A stretch of DNA of 64,000 nucleotides from CADEDH01 sp965216205 (GCA_965216205.1 OZ244139.1:2108001-2172000); one strand, 5' to 3'. Counted from the stretch's first letter, positions 23,440-32,057 are shown. Numbers and translations: made by a program. The notes: a model not told the origin generated them from the sequence alone.

Positions 23440-24843
23440 ATGGAACAGGATCCACAACCCCGCAAAGACCCGCAGGAGCGGTCGAGCGGCGCGGCGAAGG
23501 CGCGTGACACCGACGGTGTCGATTCGGAACCGACCGTGCCGGTCGACGATGTTCCCGGTCGTCAGCACCTCTTCGACGTCGAGGATTCGTCGACGTTCTG
23601 GAGCGAGGTCGACGGGATGCTGACCGGCGAGTTCAGCACCGACCTCCTCCCCAAGGAGGGCGACTACAGGCTCGGTGCCATCGACGACTCGGCCGGCGGG
23701 CCGGCACCCGGCCAACCGCTCTATGCCAGCGATCCCCTCTTCGACACCGGCGCCGACCCTGCGGTCGGCACCGCTGGCGCCGGGTCGACTCGGGGGGGAG
23801 CCCATGACGTCGATCCTGCGCCGCTCGATGCAGAAGCGAACCAGGCCGTCCCGAGCCCAGGGTCTGGTGTCTTCGATCACCCTGCTGGCGGACGCCTCTT
23901 CCCCTCCGACACCCCGACCGTCGCAGCGCCGTCCAACCCGGCACCGCACGTCTCCTCCCAGTCGGCGCCGCTGATCGAGCCGCTCACGTCCAGGCCGGCC
24001 GGTCCCGCGGGCGGCGTTCCTCTGAGCCCGTCGGCCGGTGGTGGGGTGCCCTCGTCGCTCGAGCGATCCTCCGTCGTCGGCGCTGGTGGTGGTCCCCCGC
24101 CTGGTGGCACCTTCCTCGAAGACGACCTGAGTCCAGCGGTGCGGCGGGCCAGGGTCACCGGCCCGGCTACGGTCAACCTCGAGGCGGGCCACGCTACGGG
24201 AGTGCCCGCTCCCACCTGGCACTCCCAGGCGCCGATCTACGACTCGCGCTCGATCCTGCTCGACGTGGTCGATCGGCAGTGGCTGACGAGCGGTCTCGTC
24301 GTGGTCGCCGCCCTCTCGATCGGCGTGATCGGCTGGCTTCTGCTGCTGCAGCGTGGTGACGATGGTGGTGCGGCACTGCTGGCGGCATCGACCACGGTGT
24401 CGGACCCGGCCGGTCCCGATGCTGACGGCGATGCCGCTGAGGCATCGAGAGGAGCGGCGAGCGGTGCGTCCGACGAGAGCACCTCATCGAGCACCACGAC
24501 CGAGACGACAGAGCTGGAGACGACCATCGAGGTGACCGCGCGGCCACGTCCGCGACCGACTCGGGCCCCCACCACCGCAGCGCCGGCCCCGCAACCCACC
24601 CCGACCGCCACCGCGACGACGGTCGACTCGTCGTCGACGACGAGCGCGTCCACCTCGTCATCATCGTCGGATCCCACGACCTCCTCGACCACCGACACCA
24701 CGGGTGGCTCGACGCCCACCTCACCGACCGTCACCACCCCCTCTTCGACGGACACCAGCGACACGCCCACCTCGGACACGTCGGACACGAGCGAACCGGA
24801 CGACGGCGGTGCGGCCGGCGGAGGTGGCACCGCCGCTCCGTAG
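23440..24843 (+). CDS. Unrecognised single-pass membrane protein with Thr/Ser-rich C-terminal stalk
   Basis: A 467-residue protein with no recognised domain. Residues 1-280 are acidic, Gly/Pro-rich and probably disordered, and would lie in the cytoplasm. One transmembrane helix is at about 283-305 (VVVAALSIGVIGWLLLL). The remaining 160 residues are almost pure Thr/Ser/Pro/Ala, such as TTTETTELETT and STSSSSSDPTTSSTTD, typical of an extracellular, possibly glycosylated stalk. The C-terminus is Gly-rich. It is divergent from dinG. Conserved position, not sequence, would be needed to suggest a role. Composition fits an anchor or spacer. Confidence 0.65.
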   Translation: MEQDPQPRKDPQERSSGAAKARDTDGVDSEPTVPVDDVPGRQHLFDVEDSSTFWSEVDGMLTGEFSTDLLPKEGDYRLGAIDDSAGGPAPGQPLYASDPLFDTGADPAVGTAGAGSTRGGAHDVDPAPLDAEANQAVPSPGSGVFDHPAGGRLFPSDTPTVAAPSNPAPHVSSQSAPLIEPLTSRPAGPAGGVPLSPSAGGGVPSSLERSSVVGAGGGPPPGGTFLEDDLSPAVRRARVTGPATVNLEAGHATGVPAPTWHSQAPIYDSRSILLDVVDRQWLTSGLVVVAALSIGVIGWLLLLQRGDDGGAALLAASTTVSDPAGPDADGDAAEASRGAASGASDESTSSSTTTETTELETTIEVTARPRPRPTRAPTTAAPAPQPTPTATATTVDSSSTTSASTSSSSSDPTTSSTTDTTGGSTPTSPTVTTPSSTDTSDTPTSDTSDTSEPDDGGAAGGGGTAAP

Positions 24844-24934
24844 ACCCGGTCGCGGGCCGGTTGCCTCGTCGTTCGACGACGCGTGCCGAGCCGCCAACCC
24901 GCAGCGCTCCGGGCGATCGGGGGCGTGTCCCGGG

Positions 24935-24940
24935 TACCGT
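24935..24940 (+). promoter_or_regulatory. Putative -10 box of uppS
   Basis: TACCGT, 5 nt before GTG 24946 and 8 nt before ATG 24949: a leaderless or nearly leaderless start. Confidence 0.5.
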
Positions 24941-24948
24941 GCAGGGTG

Positions 24949-25668
24949 ATGGATCTGACCGCGATCGACCTCGACCGGGTTCCCCGCCACGTCGCCTGCG
25001 TCATGGATGGCAACGGGCGGTGGGCGAAGGAGCGGGGCCTGCGCCGTACCGACGGTCACGCCGCCGGCGAGGAGGCGCTCCTCGACGTGGTCGAGGGGGC
25101 GCTCGAACTCGGCATCGGGTGGCTCACCGTGTACGCGTTCTCCACCGAGAACTGGCGGCGTCCCGGCGACGAGGTCAAGTTCCTCATGCGGTTCAACGAG
25201 CAGTTGCTGGTCCGGCGTCGCGACGAGCTCGACGAGAAGGGGGTCCGGATCCGCTTCATCGGCCGCCGCGACTGGCGGGTCCCGAAGCGTCTCCTCCGGC
25301 GAATGGACGAGTCGACCGATCTCACGGCCGCCAACCGCCGCCTCACCCTCACCATCGCCTTCAACTACGGGTCGCGGGCGGAGCTGGTCGACGCGGTGAA
25401 GGACCTCGTCCGGGAGGGTGTCGATCCGTCCGGGGTCGATGAGGCAGCCATTGCGAAGCGGTTCTACGACCCCGAGATGCCCGACGTCGACCTGTGGGTT
25501 CGCACCTCTGGCGAGCATCGGATGTCGAACTTCCTCACCTGGCAATCGGCGTACGCCGAGATGGTCTTCGTCGACACGTACTGGCCGGCGTTCCGCCGCG
25601 AGCACCTCGCCGAGGCGGTCGCCGAGTACCAGCGCCGCGACCGCCGGTTCGGGGGCCTGAGCGGCTAG
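24949..25668 (+). CDS. uppS: Isoprenyl (undecaprenyl-type) diphosphate synthase
   Basis: A 239-residue cis-prenyltransferase. The N-terminal motif CVMDGNGRWA holds the magnesium-binding Asp. AFSTENWRRP and the C-terminal DLWVRTSGEHRMSNFLTW are the other family signatures. It condenses isopentenyl diphosphate onto an allylic primer to make the lipid carrier for cell-wall synthesis. Chain length cannot be read from sequence, as actinobacteria also have short-chain members. GTG 24946 immediately upstream is an equally possible start. It is followed by recO. Confidence 0.94.
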   Translation: MDLTAIDLDRVPRHVACVMDGNGRWAKERGLRRTDGHAAGEEALLDVVEGALELGIGWLTVYAFSTENWRRPGDEVKFLMRFNEQLLVRRRDELDEKGVRIRFIGRRDWRVPKRLLRRMDESTDLTAANRRLTLTIAFNYGSRAELVDAVKDLVREGVDPSGVDEAAIAKRFYDPEMPDVDLWVRTSGEHRMSNFLTWQSAYAEMVFVDTYWPAFRREHLAEAVAEYQRRDRRFGGLSG

Positions 25669-25708
25669 ATCGAGCGGCCCGTCGGACACGCCCTGCCCGG
25701 CTGGCGCC

Positions 25709-25714
25709 TACGAT
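25709..25714 (+). promoter_or_regulatory. Putative -10 box of recO
   Basis: TACGAT, 13 nt before ATG 25728. A start at the usual distance leaves a leader of about 7 nt and would exclude the alternative ATG at 25713. Confidence 0.4.
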
Positions 25715-25727
25715 GGGTGGTCGAACC

Positions 25728-26459
25728 ATGGCCCTCTATCGTGACGACGCCGTCGTCGTGCGCACCTACAAGCTCGGTGAGGCCGACCGGATCGTCGTGC
25801 TGTTCAGCCGGGGCCGGGGCAAGATCCGGGCTGTGGCCAAGGGCGTGCGCCGCACCAGGAGCAAGTTCGGCTCACGGCTCGAACCCGGTTCGGTGGTGCA
25901 GCTCCAGCTCTACGAGGGCCGCAACCTCGACATCGTCACCCAGGCCGAGCGGCTGTTCTCGCTGCCCAACCTGCGGACCGACCTCGACAGCTACGGTCGG
26001 GCAGCGATCCTGCTGGAAGCGGTCGATCAGGTCGCCAACGAGGGCGACTCGAACCCGGCGTTGTTCAAGCTGCTCACGGGGGCGCTGCGGGAGCTGAACG
26101 AGTCGGGTAGTCCCGTGGTGGTGCCGGCGTTCGTGGCGAAGCTGCTCGCACTCGAAGGGGTGCAGCCGATGGTCGACGCCTGCGTGTCGTGCGGAGCCAC
26201 CACCGATCTCGTTGCGATGCAGCTCCACGAAGGCGGGGTGCTGTGCCAACGGTGCCGGCACGGCGGTCAGCCGATCACCGAAGCGGCCCGGGTCGCGCTC
26301 AGCCACGTGTTCGAGGGGCGGGTCCGGCACGTCCTCGACACCACCACGCCGGCTGTGGCCCGAGAGCTGGAGGCGTTGGCGGCCCGGATGATCGAGCAGC
26401 ACATCGAGAAGCGGTTGCGGGCCTCCGCCGTGCTCGACGAGCAGCTCAACAGCGGCTAG
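25728..26459 (+). CDS. recO: DNA repair protein RecO
   Basis: A 243-residue RecO. The N-terminal OB fold starts MALYRDDAVVVRTYKLGEADR. A helical core follows, with a zinc-type cysteine cluster CVSCG and CQRC at about 152-173. RecO loads RecA with RecR in gap repair. The gene lies 60 nt after uppS, the order common in actinobacteria (usually recO-uppS there, here reversed). Starts further upstream lack family similarity. Confidence 0.94.
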   Translation: MALYRDDAVVVRTYKLGEADRIVVLFSRGRGKIRAVAKGVRRTRSKFGSRLEPGSVVQLQLYEGRNLDIVTQAERLFSLPNLRTDLDSYGRAAILLEAVDQVANEGDSNPALFKLLTGALRELNESGSPVVVPAFVAKLLALEGVQPMVDACVSCGATTDLVAMQLHEGGVLCQRCRHGGQPITEAARVALSHVFEGRVRHVLDTTTPAVARELEALAARMIEQHIEKRLRASAVLDEQLNSG

Positions 26460-26509
26460 ACGTCTCGCTCTCCGGGCAAAACTCTGCAAGTGAGCCACGG
26501 GAACGCCGT

Positions 26510-26515
26510 TAGCAT
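26510..26515 (+). promoter_or_regulatory. Putative -10 box of the glycyl-tRNA synthetase gene
   Basis: TAGCAT, exactly 7 nt before ATG 26523. Confidence 0.5.
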
Positions 26516-26522
26516 CGCGGCT

Positions 26523-27839
26523 ATGGCCGAACCGACCCCCGAGCTCTTCGACAAGATCGTCAACCTCTCCAAGCGGCGCGGCATCGTGTTCCAGTCCGCC
26601 GACATCTACGGCGGCTTTCGCTCCACCTACGACTACGGACCCGTCGGTTCGCTGATGCTCCGCAACGTGAAGGATGCGTGGTGGCGGTCGATGGTGCAGC
26701 TCCGCCGCGACGTCGTCGGGCTCGACGCGTCGATCCTGTCGCCGCCCGCGGTATGGGAGGCGTCGGGCCACCTCGCCAACTTCACCGACCCGCTCGTCGA
26801 CTGCCGGCACTGCGGGGCCCGTCACCGCCAGGACAAGCTCGACGACCCCGAGCAGTGTCCCACGTGTGGCACCCGGGGGGAGCTGACCGAGCCCCGGCAG
26901 TTCAACCTCATGTTCAAGACCCATGCCGGGCCCGTCGAGAACGAGGGCGCCGTCGCCTACCTCCGGCCAGAGACGGCGCAGGGGATGTTCATCAACTTCG
27001 CGAACGTCGTGAACACGGCCCGGGTCAGGCCGCCGTTCGGGATCGCCCAGATCGGCAAGAGCTTCCGCAACGAGATCACCCCCGGGAACTTCGTGTTCCG
27101 GACCCGGGAGTTCGAGCAGATGGAGATGGAGTTCTTCGTGCCGCCGGCCGACGCCCAGCACTGGTACGAGTACTGGTGCGCCGAACGGCTCCAGTGGTAT
27201 GTCGACCACGGCATCGACCCGAGCCTCGTGCGTCTTCGACCCCACGACGCCGACGAGCTGAGCCACTACTCGTCGGGCACCAGCGACGTGGAGTTCCTGT
27301 TCCCCTGGGGGTGGGACGAGCTGGAGGGGATCGCCAATCGGGGCGACTACGACCTCCGCCAGCACGCCGAGCACTCGGGCCAGAAGCTCGAGTACTACGA
27401 CCAACCCAACGACGAGCGCTACGTGCCGCACGTGATCGAACCGGCAGCGGGTGCGACACGCACGATGATGGCGTTCCTGATGGCCGCCTACGACGAGGAG
27501 ACGGTCAACGACGAGACCCGCACCGTGCTGCGGCTCCATCACCGGATCGCGCCCTACAAGGTGGCGGTGCTGCCGCTGTCGAAGAAACCGGAGTTGGCCG
27601 AACCGGCCCGAGACCTGGCCGCCGACCTTCAGCGCCACTGGATGTGCGACTACGACGAGACCCAGGCAATCGGCCGTCGGTACCGCCGCCAGGACGAGAT
27701 CGGAACCCCCTACTGCGTCACGTTCGACTTCGACTCGCTGGAGGACAAGGCCGTCACGATCCGGGAGCGCGACACGATGGACCAGGTCAGGCTCCCGATC
27801 GCCGACGTCGCAGGATGGCTCCACGACGAGCTCGGCTGA
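26523..27839 (+). CDS. glyS: Glycyl-tRNA synthetase (alpha2 type)
   Basis: A 438-residue class II synthetase of the single-chain dimeric type. It begins with a catalytic-core start, KRRGIVFQSADIYGG. Motif 2 is near SFRNEITPGNFVFRTREFEQMEME. A zinc-like cluster is visible (CRHCG, CPTCG), and the C-terminal anticodon-binding domain contains YKVAVLPLSKK. It charges tRNA-Gly. ATG 26523 is chosen over upstream starts because the -10 box lies just before it. It is transcribed in the same direction as recO and dnaG. Confidence 0.96.
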   Translation: MAEPTPELFDKIVNLSKRRGIVFQSADIYGGFRSTYDYGPVGSLMLRNVKDAWWRSMVQLRRDVVGLDASILSPPAVWEASGHLANFTDPLVDCRHCGARHRQDKLDDPEQCPTCGTRGELTEPRQFNLMFKTHAGPVENEGAVAYLRPETAQGMFINFANVVNTARVRPPFGIAQIGKSFRNEITPGNFVFRTREFEQMEMEFFVPPADAQHWYEYWCAERLQWYVDHGIDPSLVRLRPHDADELSHYSSGTSDVEFLFPWGWDELEGIANRGDYDLRQHAEHSGQKLEYYDQPNDERYVPHVIEPAAGATRTMMAFLMAAYDEETVNDETRTVLRLHHRIAPYKVAVLPLSKKPELAEPARDLAADLQRHWMCDYDETQAIGRRYRRQDEIGTPYCVTFDFDSLEDKAVTIRERDTMDQVRLPIADVAGWLHDELG

Positions 27840-27891
27840 CGGCCGCGCTCGTCGGTGGGCGGCCCGGCCCACGGGCACGCCGCCACGGCGG

Positions 27892-27897
27892 TAGTTT
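27892..27897 (+). promoter_or_regulatory. Putative -10 box of dnaG-rpoD
   Basis: TAGTTT, 9 nt before GTG 27907, leaving a leader of about 3 nt. Confidence 0.45.
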
Positions 27898-27906
27898 TGA
27901 CGATGA

Positions 27907-29676
27907 GTGGGCATCGTTGACGAAGACATCGCGAGGGTTCGGGAAGCGACGGATTTCGTGGCCGTCGTCTCGGAGTACGCGCAGCTCAAGAAGGTCGGGC
28001 GGCGGTTCGTCGGCCTCTGCCCGTTCCACGCGGAGAAAACCGGTTCCTTCTCGGTCAACGGCGAGGAGGGCCTCTACCACTGCTTCGGCTGTGGGGTCGG
28101 CGGCGATGTGATCTCCTTCGTCCAGGAGAAGGAGCAGCTCGACTTCGTCAGCGCCGTCGAGCGCCTCGCCCACAAGGCCGGTGTGACCCTGCGCTACACC
28201 GATCGCGGTCAGGGCGAGGATCGGCGCCGCAGGGCCCAGTTGCACGACGTGATCGGCAAGGCGGTCGAGTGGTACCACCGTCGCCTGCTCACCAGCGACG
28301 ATGCCGGTCCCGCCCGCAGCTACCTGCGGCGGCGAGGCTACGACGGCGACGTCGTCCGCCGCTTCCAGATCGGGTGGGCGCCCGACGGGTGGGACGTGCT
28401 GGCCAAGGCACTCCGGCTCCCCGACGACGCGTTGACCGACAGCGGCCTCGGCTTCCTCAACCGGTTCGGTCGCCAGCAGGACTCGTTCCGGGGTCGGGTG
28501 ATGTTCCCGATCTTCGATGCCCAGGGCAACGCCGTCGGGTTCGGTGGTCGGGTGCTGCCCGGCGTCGACGGGCCGAAGTACAAGAACTCGTCCGAGTCCG
28601 ACGTGTACGCCAAGAGCCGGGTGCTCTACGGGCTGCACTGGATGAAGCAGGCCATCGTCGAGGCCAACGAGGTCATCGTGTGCGAGGGCTACACCGACGT
28701 GATCGGGTTCGCCGAGGCAGGCGTCGGTCGGGCGGTGGCCACCTGCGGAACGGCCCTGACCGACGATCACGTCAAGATCCTGCGCCGGTTCGCTGGTCGG
28801 GTCGTGCTCGCGTTCGACGCCGACGCGGCTGGACAGAACGCTGCCGCCCGATTCTACGAGTGGGAGAAGGCCCACGATCTCGACGTGGCGGTGGCCAACC
28901 TGCCGGTGGGGGTCGACCCCGCCGACCTGGCCCGTGACGACCCCGAGGCGTTGGTGGAGGCGGTCGCCGGCGCCCGGCCGTTCCTCGAGTTCCGGGTCGA
29001 TCGGGCCATCAACGGCATCGACCGGTCAACTGCCGAGGGTCGGGCCCGGGCCGCCGAGAACGCGCTCGCGGTGGTGGCCGAGCACCCGGACCCGCTCGTG
29101 CGGGACCAGTACGTGATGACGGTGGCCAGCCGCTGCCAGTTCGAACCCGATCTGATCAGATCGATGCTGCGAGACGGCCCCCGTCCGACTACCGTCGACA
29201 AGGCGGTCGGCGTTCGGACTCCACTCGTTCGGGACACTCCTGAGCTGGAGGCGCTGCGCTTGGCCGTCCATCGCAGCGATGAGATTCTCGACCTGCTGGT
29301 TCCCGAGCTCTTCACCGACCCGCTCTGCGCAACGGTATATGACCTTCTCCTCAAGTTCCCGTCGCTCCACGACGTCATCGACAACGGTGGACCTGAGGTG
29401 GGCGAGATGATCCAGCGCCTTTCGGTCGAGGAATCCGATGCCGATCCGCTCGATGTCTCGGGCCGACTGTGGGAGCGCTACGTCGAGAAGCAGATCGAGC
29501 AGTGCCGCCTGAGCGCCCGCGCTGCGGCCGACGACGTCGACGCCTATGCCGTGCTGGCCGAGGACATGTCGTGGTTCCGGCACCGGCTCGATGACCTGCG
29601 GGAACCGGATCACAAGGCGGCAGCGGTCGAAGGCTTGCTAACTTGGTTGCGGGAAGACTCGGAGGAGGTGAGGTGA
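27907..29676 (+). CDS. dnaG: DNA primase
   Basis: A 589-residue DnaG. The N-terminal CHC2 zinc finger uses C38, H41, C59 and C62. The TOPRIM domain contains VIVCEGYTDVIGF and AFDADAAGQ. A C-terminal helicase-interacting region follows. It makes RNA primers at the replication fork. The GTG start is supported by the conserved MGIVDEDIARVREATD. Its stop overlaps the rpoD start (GTGA), so primase and primary sigma factor are coupled, as in the macromolecular synthesis operon of many bacteria. rpsU is absent here. Confidence 0.96.
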   Translation: MGIVDEDIARVREATDFVAVVSEYAQLKKVGRRFVGLCPFHAEKTGSFSVNGEEGLYHCFGCGVGGDVISFVQEKEQLDFVSAVERLAHKAGVTLRYTDRGQGEDRRRRAQLHDVIGKAVEWYHRRLLTSDDAGPARSYLRRRGYDGDVVRRFQIGWAPDGWDVLAKALRLPDDALTDSGLGFLNRFGRQQDSFRGRVMFPIFDAQGNAVGFGGRVLPGVDGPKYKNSSESDVYAKSRVLYGLHWMKQAIVEANEVIVCEGYTDVIGFAEAGVGRAVATCGTALTDDHVKILRRFAGRVVLAFDADAAGQNAAARFYEWEKAHDLDVAVANLPVGVDPADLARDDPEALVEAVAGARPFLEFRVDRAINGIDRSTAEGRARAAENALAVVAEHPDPLVRDQYVMTVASRCQFEPDLIRSMLRDGPRPTTVDKAVGVRTPLVRDTPELEALRLAVHRSDEILDLLVPELFTDPLCATVYDLLLKFPSLHDVIDNGGPEVGEMIQRLSVEESDADPLDVSGRLWERYVEKQIEQCRLSARAAADDVDAYAVLAEDMSWFRHRLDDLREPDHKAAAVEGLLTWLREDSEEVR

Positions 29677-30920
29677 CCGACCAGCCTGGCATCGCTGCCA
29701 ACGGCAATGGTGGTTCGCCGAGACCCTCCATGGCGGAGGAGCATCGGCAACGCCTGCTGCTGCGCGCCCGTGCCGGCCGTCCCCTCACCCACGACGACGT
29801 GGTGGCCGTCATGCCCCGGGTCGAGCTCACGTCCGACCTGCTCGCCGAGGTGCGCGACTTCCTCGTCGACAACGAGATCCCCTACGACGACCAGCCCAAG
29901 GGTGCCGACGTCGGCGAGAACGGGGCAGCCCGCGCTCGTCGTCGGCGCCAGGATCCGACCAGGCTCGCAGCCGCCGCCATGGCTCGGGCGTCGGTGTCGG
30001 CCGACCCGGTCAAGATGTACCTCAAGGAGATCGGCAAGGTGCCGCTCCTCACCGCCGAGGAGGAGGTGGCGCTGGCCAAGCGGATCGAGGCCGGCGCCGT
30101 CGCCGCCGCCGAGTCGACCGAGCTGATCAACAACGGCGGCTGGTCGCGCTTGCCCTTCGAGGAGCACCGCCGGCTGCGTCGAGCCACCAATGACGGCGAG
30201 CGGGCCCGGCAGGAGCTGACGTCGGCCAACCTCCGCCTGGTCGTCTCGATCGCCAAGCGCTACGTGGGACGGGGGGTGCCGATCCTCGACCTGATCCAGG
30301 AGGGCAACCTCGGCCTGATGCGGGCCGTGCAGAAGTTCGACCACTCCAAGGGCTTCAAGTTCTCCACCTACGCCACGTGGTGGATCCGTCAGGCGATCAC
30401 CCGGGCCATCGCCGACCAGTCCCGCACGATCCGGGTGCCGGTCCACATGGTGGAGTCGATCAACAAGGTCATCCGGGCCCAGCGCTCGCTCGCTCAGAGC
30501 CTCGAGCGTGATCCCACGATGGACGAACTGGCCAAGGAGGTCGGGCTGCCGGAGGACAAGGTGGCGGAGATCCTCCAGATCGCATCGCAGGATCCGCTCT
30601 CGCTCGACTCGCCGGTGGGCGACGAGGACGACACCTCCATGGCCGACTTCATAGCCGACACCGGCGCCGCCCCGCTGGATCTGGCAGCCCGGAAGCTGCT
30701 GGAGCAGACGGTACGGGACGTGCTCGACGACCTGTCGGATCGGGAGTCGGAGGTGGTCCGGCTCCGGTTCGGGCTCGTCGACGGTCGGCCACGCACGCTC
30801 GAGGAGGTCGGCAAGGAGTTCGGCGTGACCCGGGAGCGGATCCGCCAGATCGAGTCGAAGACCCTGGCGAAGCTCCGCCACCCCCTCCGCAGCGAGAAGC
30901 TGCGCGACTACCTCGACTGA
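29673..30920 (+). CDS. rpoD: RNA polymerase primary sigma factor (SigA/HrdB type)
   Basis: A 415-residue sigma-70 family protein. A sigma-1.1-like N-terminus is followed by an Arg-rich linker. Region 1.2 begins DPVKMYLKEIGKVPLL. Region 2 has LIQEGNLGLMRAVQKFD and TYATWWIRQAI. Region 4 has VTRERIRQIESKTLAKLR. The complete 1.2-4.2 set and dnaG linkage mark it as the primary sigma factor. GTG 29673 is chosen because GGAGGAGG ends 4 nt before it and it overlaps the dnaG stop. Confidence 0.95.
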   Translation: MTDQPGIAANGNGGSPRPSMAEEHRQRLLLRARAGRPLTHDDVVAVMPRVELTSDLLAEVRDFLVDNEIPYDDQPKGADVGENGAARARRRRQDPTRLAAAAMARASVSADPVKMYLKEIGKVPLLTAEEEVALAKRIEAGAVAAAESTELINNGGWSRLPFEEHRRLRRATNDGERARQELTSANLRLVVSIAKRYVGRGVPILDLIQEGNLGLMRAVQKFDHSKGFKFSTYATWWIRQAITRAIADQSRTIRVPVHMVESINKVIRAQRSLAQSLERDPTMDELAKEVGLPEDKVAEILQIASQDPLSLDSPVGDEDDTSMADFIADTGAAPLDLAARKLLEQTVRDVLDDLSDRESEVVRLRFGLVDGRPRTLEEVGKEFGVTRERIRQIESKTLAKLRHPLRSEKLRDYLD

Positions 30921-30950
30921 CCGACACCCTGCCGCCTTTGGCCTTTGGCA

Positions 30951-30997
30951 GCGATTTGCACCGGGGGTGAGCGCAGGATCTGCCAGAGCGGGGCCGG
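30951..30997 (+). repeat. Imperfect tandem repeat, copy 1, after rpoD
   Basis: 47 bases matching 31012-31058 with about five differences; the period is 61. Both copies contain TTTGCACCGGGGGTG and ATCTGCCAG. No gene is seen between rpoD and tRNA-Asn. Confidence 0.75.
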
Positions 30998-31011
30998 TGC
31001 TGTGTTTGGCG

Positions 31012-31058
31012 GCGTTTTGCACCGGGGGTGGGCGTGGGATCTGCCAGGGCGGGGCCGG
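31012..31058 (+). repeat. Imperfect tandem repeat, copy 2, after rpoD
   Basis: The second 47-base copy of the repeat at 30951. The two copies fill most of the 208-nt gap between rpoD and tRNA-Asn, with no convincing coding potential on either strand. Confidence 0.75.
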
Positions 31059-31110
31059 GTGCCTGTTCATCGGGCCGGCCGAATCCTGGGGCGGAGCGCT
31101 GAGCCGCTGG

Positions 31111-31116
31111 TATATT
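31111..31116 (+). promoter_or_regulatory. Putative -10 box of tRNA-Asn
   Basis: TATATT, 13 bases before the mature 5' end of the tRNA. It is the most AT-rich hexamer in this gap. Confidence 0.5.
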
Positions 31117-31128
31117 CTGAAGCTCCGA

Positions 31129-31201
31129 TCCGGGGTAGCTCAGCTGGCAGAGCAACTGACTGTTAATCAGTGGGTCGTGAGTTCGAGCCTCACCCCCGGA
31201 G
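31129..31201 (+). tRNA. tRNA-Asn (anticodon GTT)
   Basis: A 73-nt cloverleaf. The acceptor TCCGGGG pairs with CCCCGGA. The D stem is GCTC/GAGC. The anticodon stem is ACTGA/TCAGT around the loop CTGTTAA with GTT. The T arm contains GTTCGAG. The discriminator is G, and CCA is not encoded. A partial copy of its 3' half lies at 31984-32009, so this tRNA may have served as an integration site. Confidence 0.97.
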
Positions 31202-31406
31202 CAACGCCTGACCAGGCAGAACGTGACCCCCGAGCCGAACGGTTGGGGGGGTCTTTCACGCCAGGGGTGACATCGCACTGCTCACGCCCAGCCGCAACCG
31301 CTTCACGGCCATTGACGGGCACAAGCTCTACAGGTATGCCTTCGTCCTCGGGTGGCGCGCGCACGCCATCGCTTCTGTGCGGGACGCCCGATGAGAAGAT
31401 GGGGCG

Positions 31407-31972
31407 ATGCGCCGTCGACCCCGCCAAACTCTGCCTCGGCACCGACATGCCGGCCGGCGAAGCACCGCGCTGGCGTGGCTGGCGGCGCTCGTCGCACTGC
31501 TGGCGGCCTGTAGCGATGCGCCTGAGGTGTCCGACGAGCGGGGCCTGTGGGAGAATGTCGACGACGAAGAGCCTGACCTCTCGGGGCTCCGACGGGCCGA
31601 TCTGGCCTTGACCTCATCGGTGGTCGACCGAGACGGCACCACCTTCACGATCGCCGGTTCGTTGGTGTCGCTGGACAAGTCGTTCGTGATTGGCCCGGTC
31701 GTCACGGTGGCGTTGGCCGAGGGCGTGTCCCTCGATCCGGTCCCCGACGGGTGCACCACGGATGGCCCCGATCGGTTCGAGTGTGGGTTCTTCGAGACGC
31801 TCGAGATAGATGCCTCACCGCCGACGGAACCTGTCGAGTTCCGCTCTCGCTGATCGTGGCCGACGGAGCGGCCGACCCGTCGGTGGAGCTGACGGCGTTC
31901 AGCGACTCGAATCCGGTCGACAATGACCCTGACCCGTCGAACAACGTGGTGACACACCGGCTCACGACTTGA
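31407..31972 (+). pseudogene. Lipoprotein gene with an apparent frameshift
   Basis: The first frame (31407-31853) starts with a basic N-terminus and a lipobox (ALVALLAACSD), then a beta-rich domain resembling DUF11-type repeats, ending out of register after FECGFFETLE. Similar sequence continues in another frame to 31972 (CRVPLSLIVADG and SNPVDNDPDPSNNVVTH, typical of the end of such a domain). A one-base deletion or two-base insertion near 31800-31815 would explain this. It could be a decayed gene or a sequence error. It lies between tRNA-Asn and the partial tRNA copy, so it may be cargo of a lost element. Confidence 0.6.
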
Positions 31973-31983
31973 CGCGAAACCCC

Positions 31984-32009
31984 TGGGTCGTGACTTCGAG
32001 CCTCACCCC
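31984..32009 (+). repeat. Partial copy of the tRNA-Asn 3' half (candidate att relic)
   Basis: Matches tRNA-Asn positions 31171-31196 at 25 of 26 bases, covering the variable and T-arm region, then diverges in the acceptor part. Duplication of a tRNA 3' end downstream of the intact tRNA is the footprint of tRNA-targeting integrases. No integrase gene is present in the 0.8 kb between the copies. Confidence 0.65.
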
Positions 32010-32057
32010 GGGGCGTGATGGCTCAAGCCGCGGTGGCGATGCGCCGTTCTTCACTGC

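Noticed and set aside
31328..31957. A 209-codon minus-strand open frame opposite the lipoprotein gene
   Set aside because: Translation is Ser/Arg-rich and featureless; the plus strand has a lipobox and a recognisable domain.
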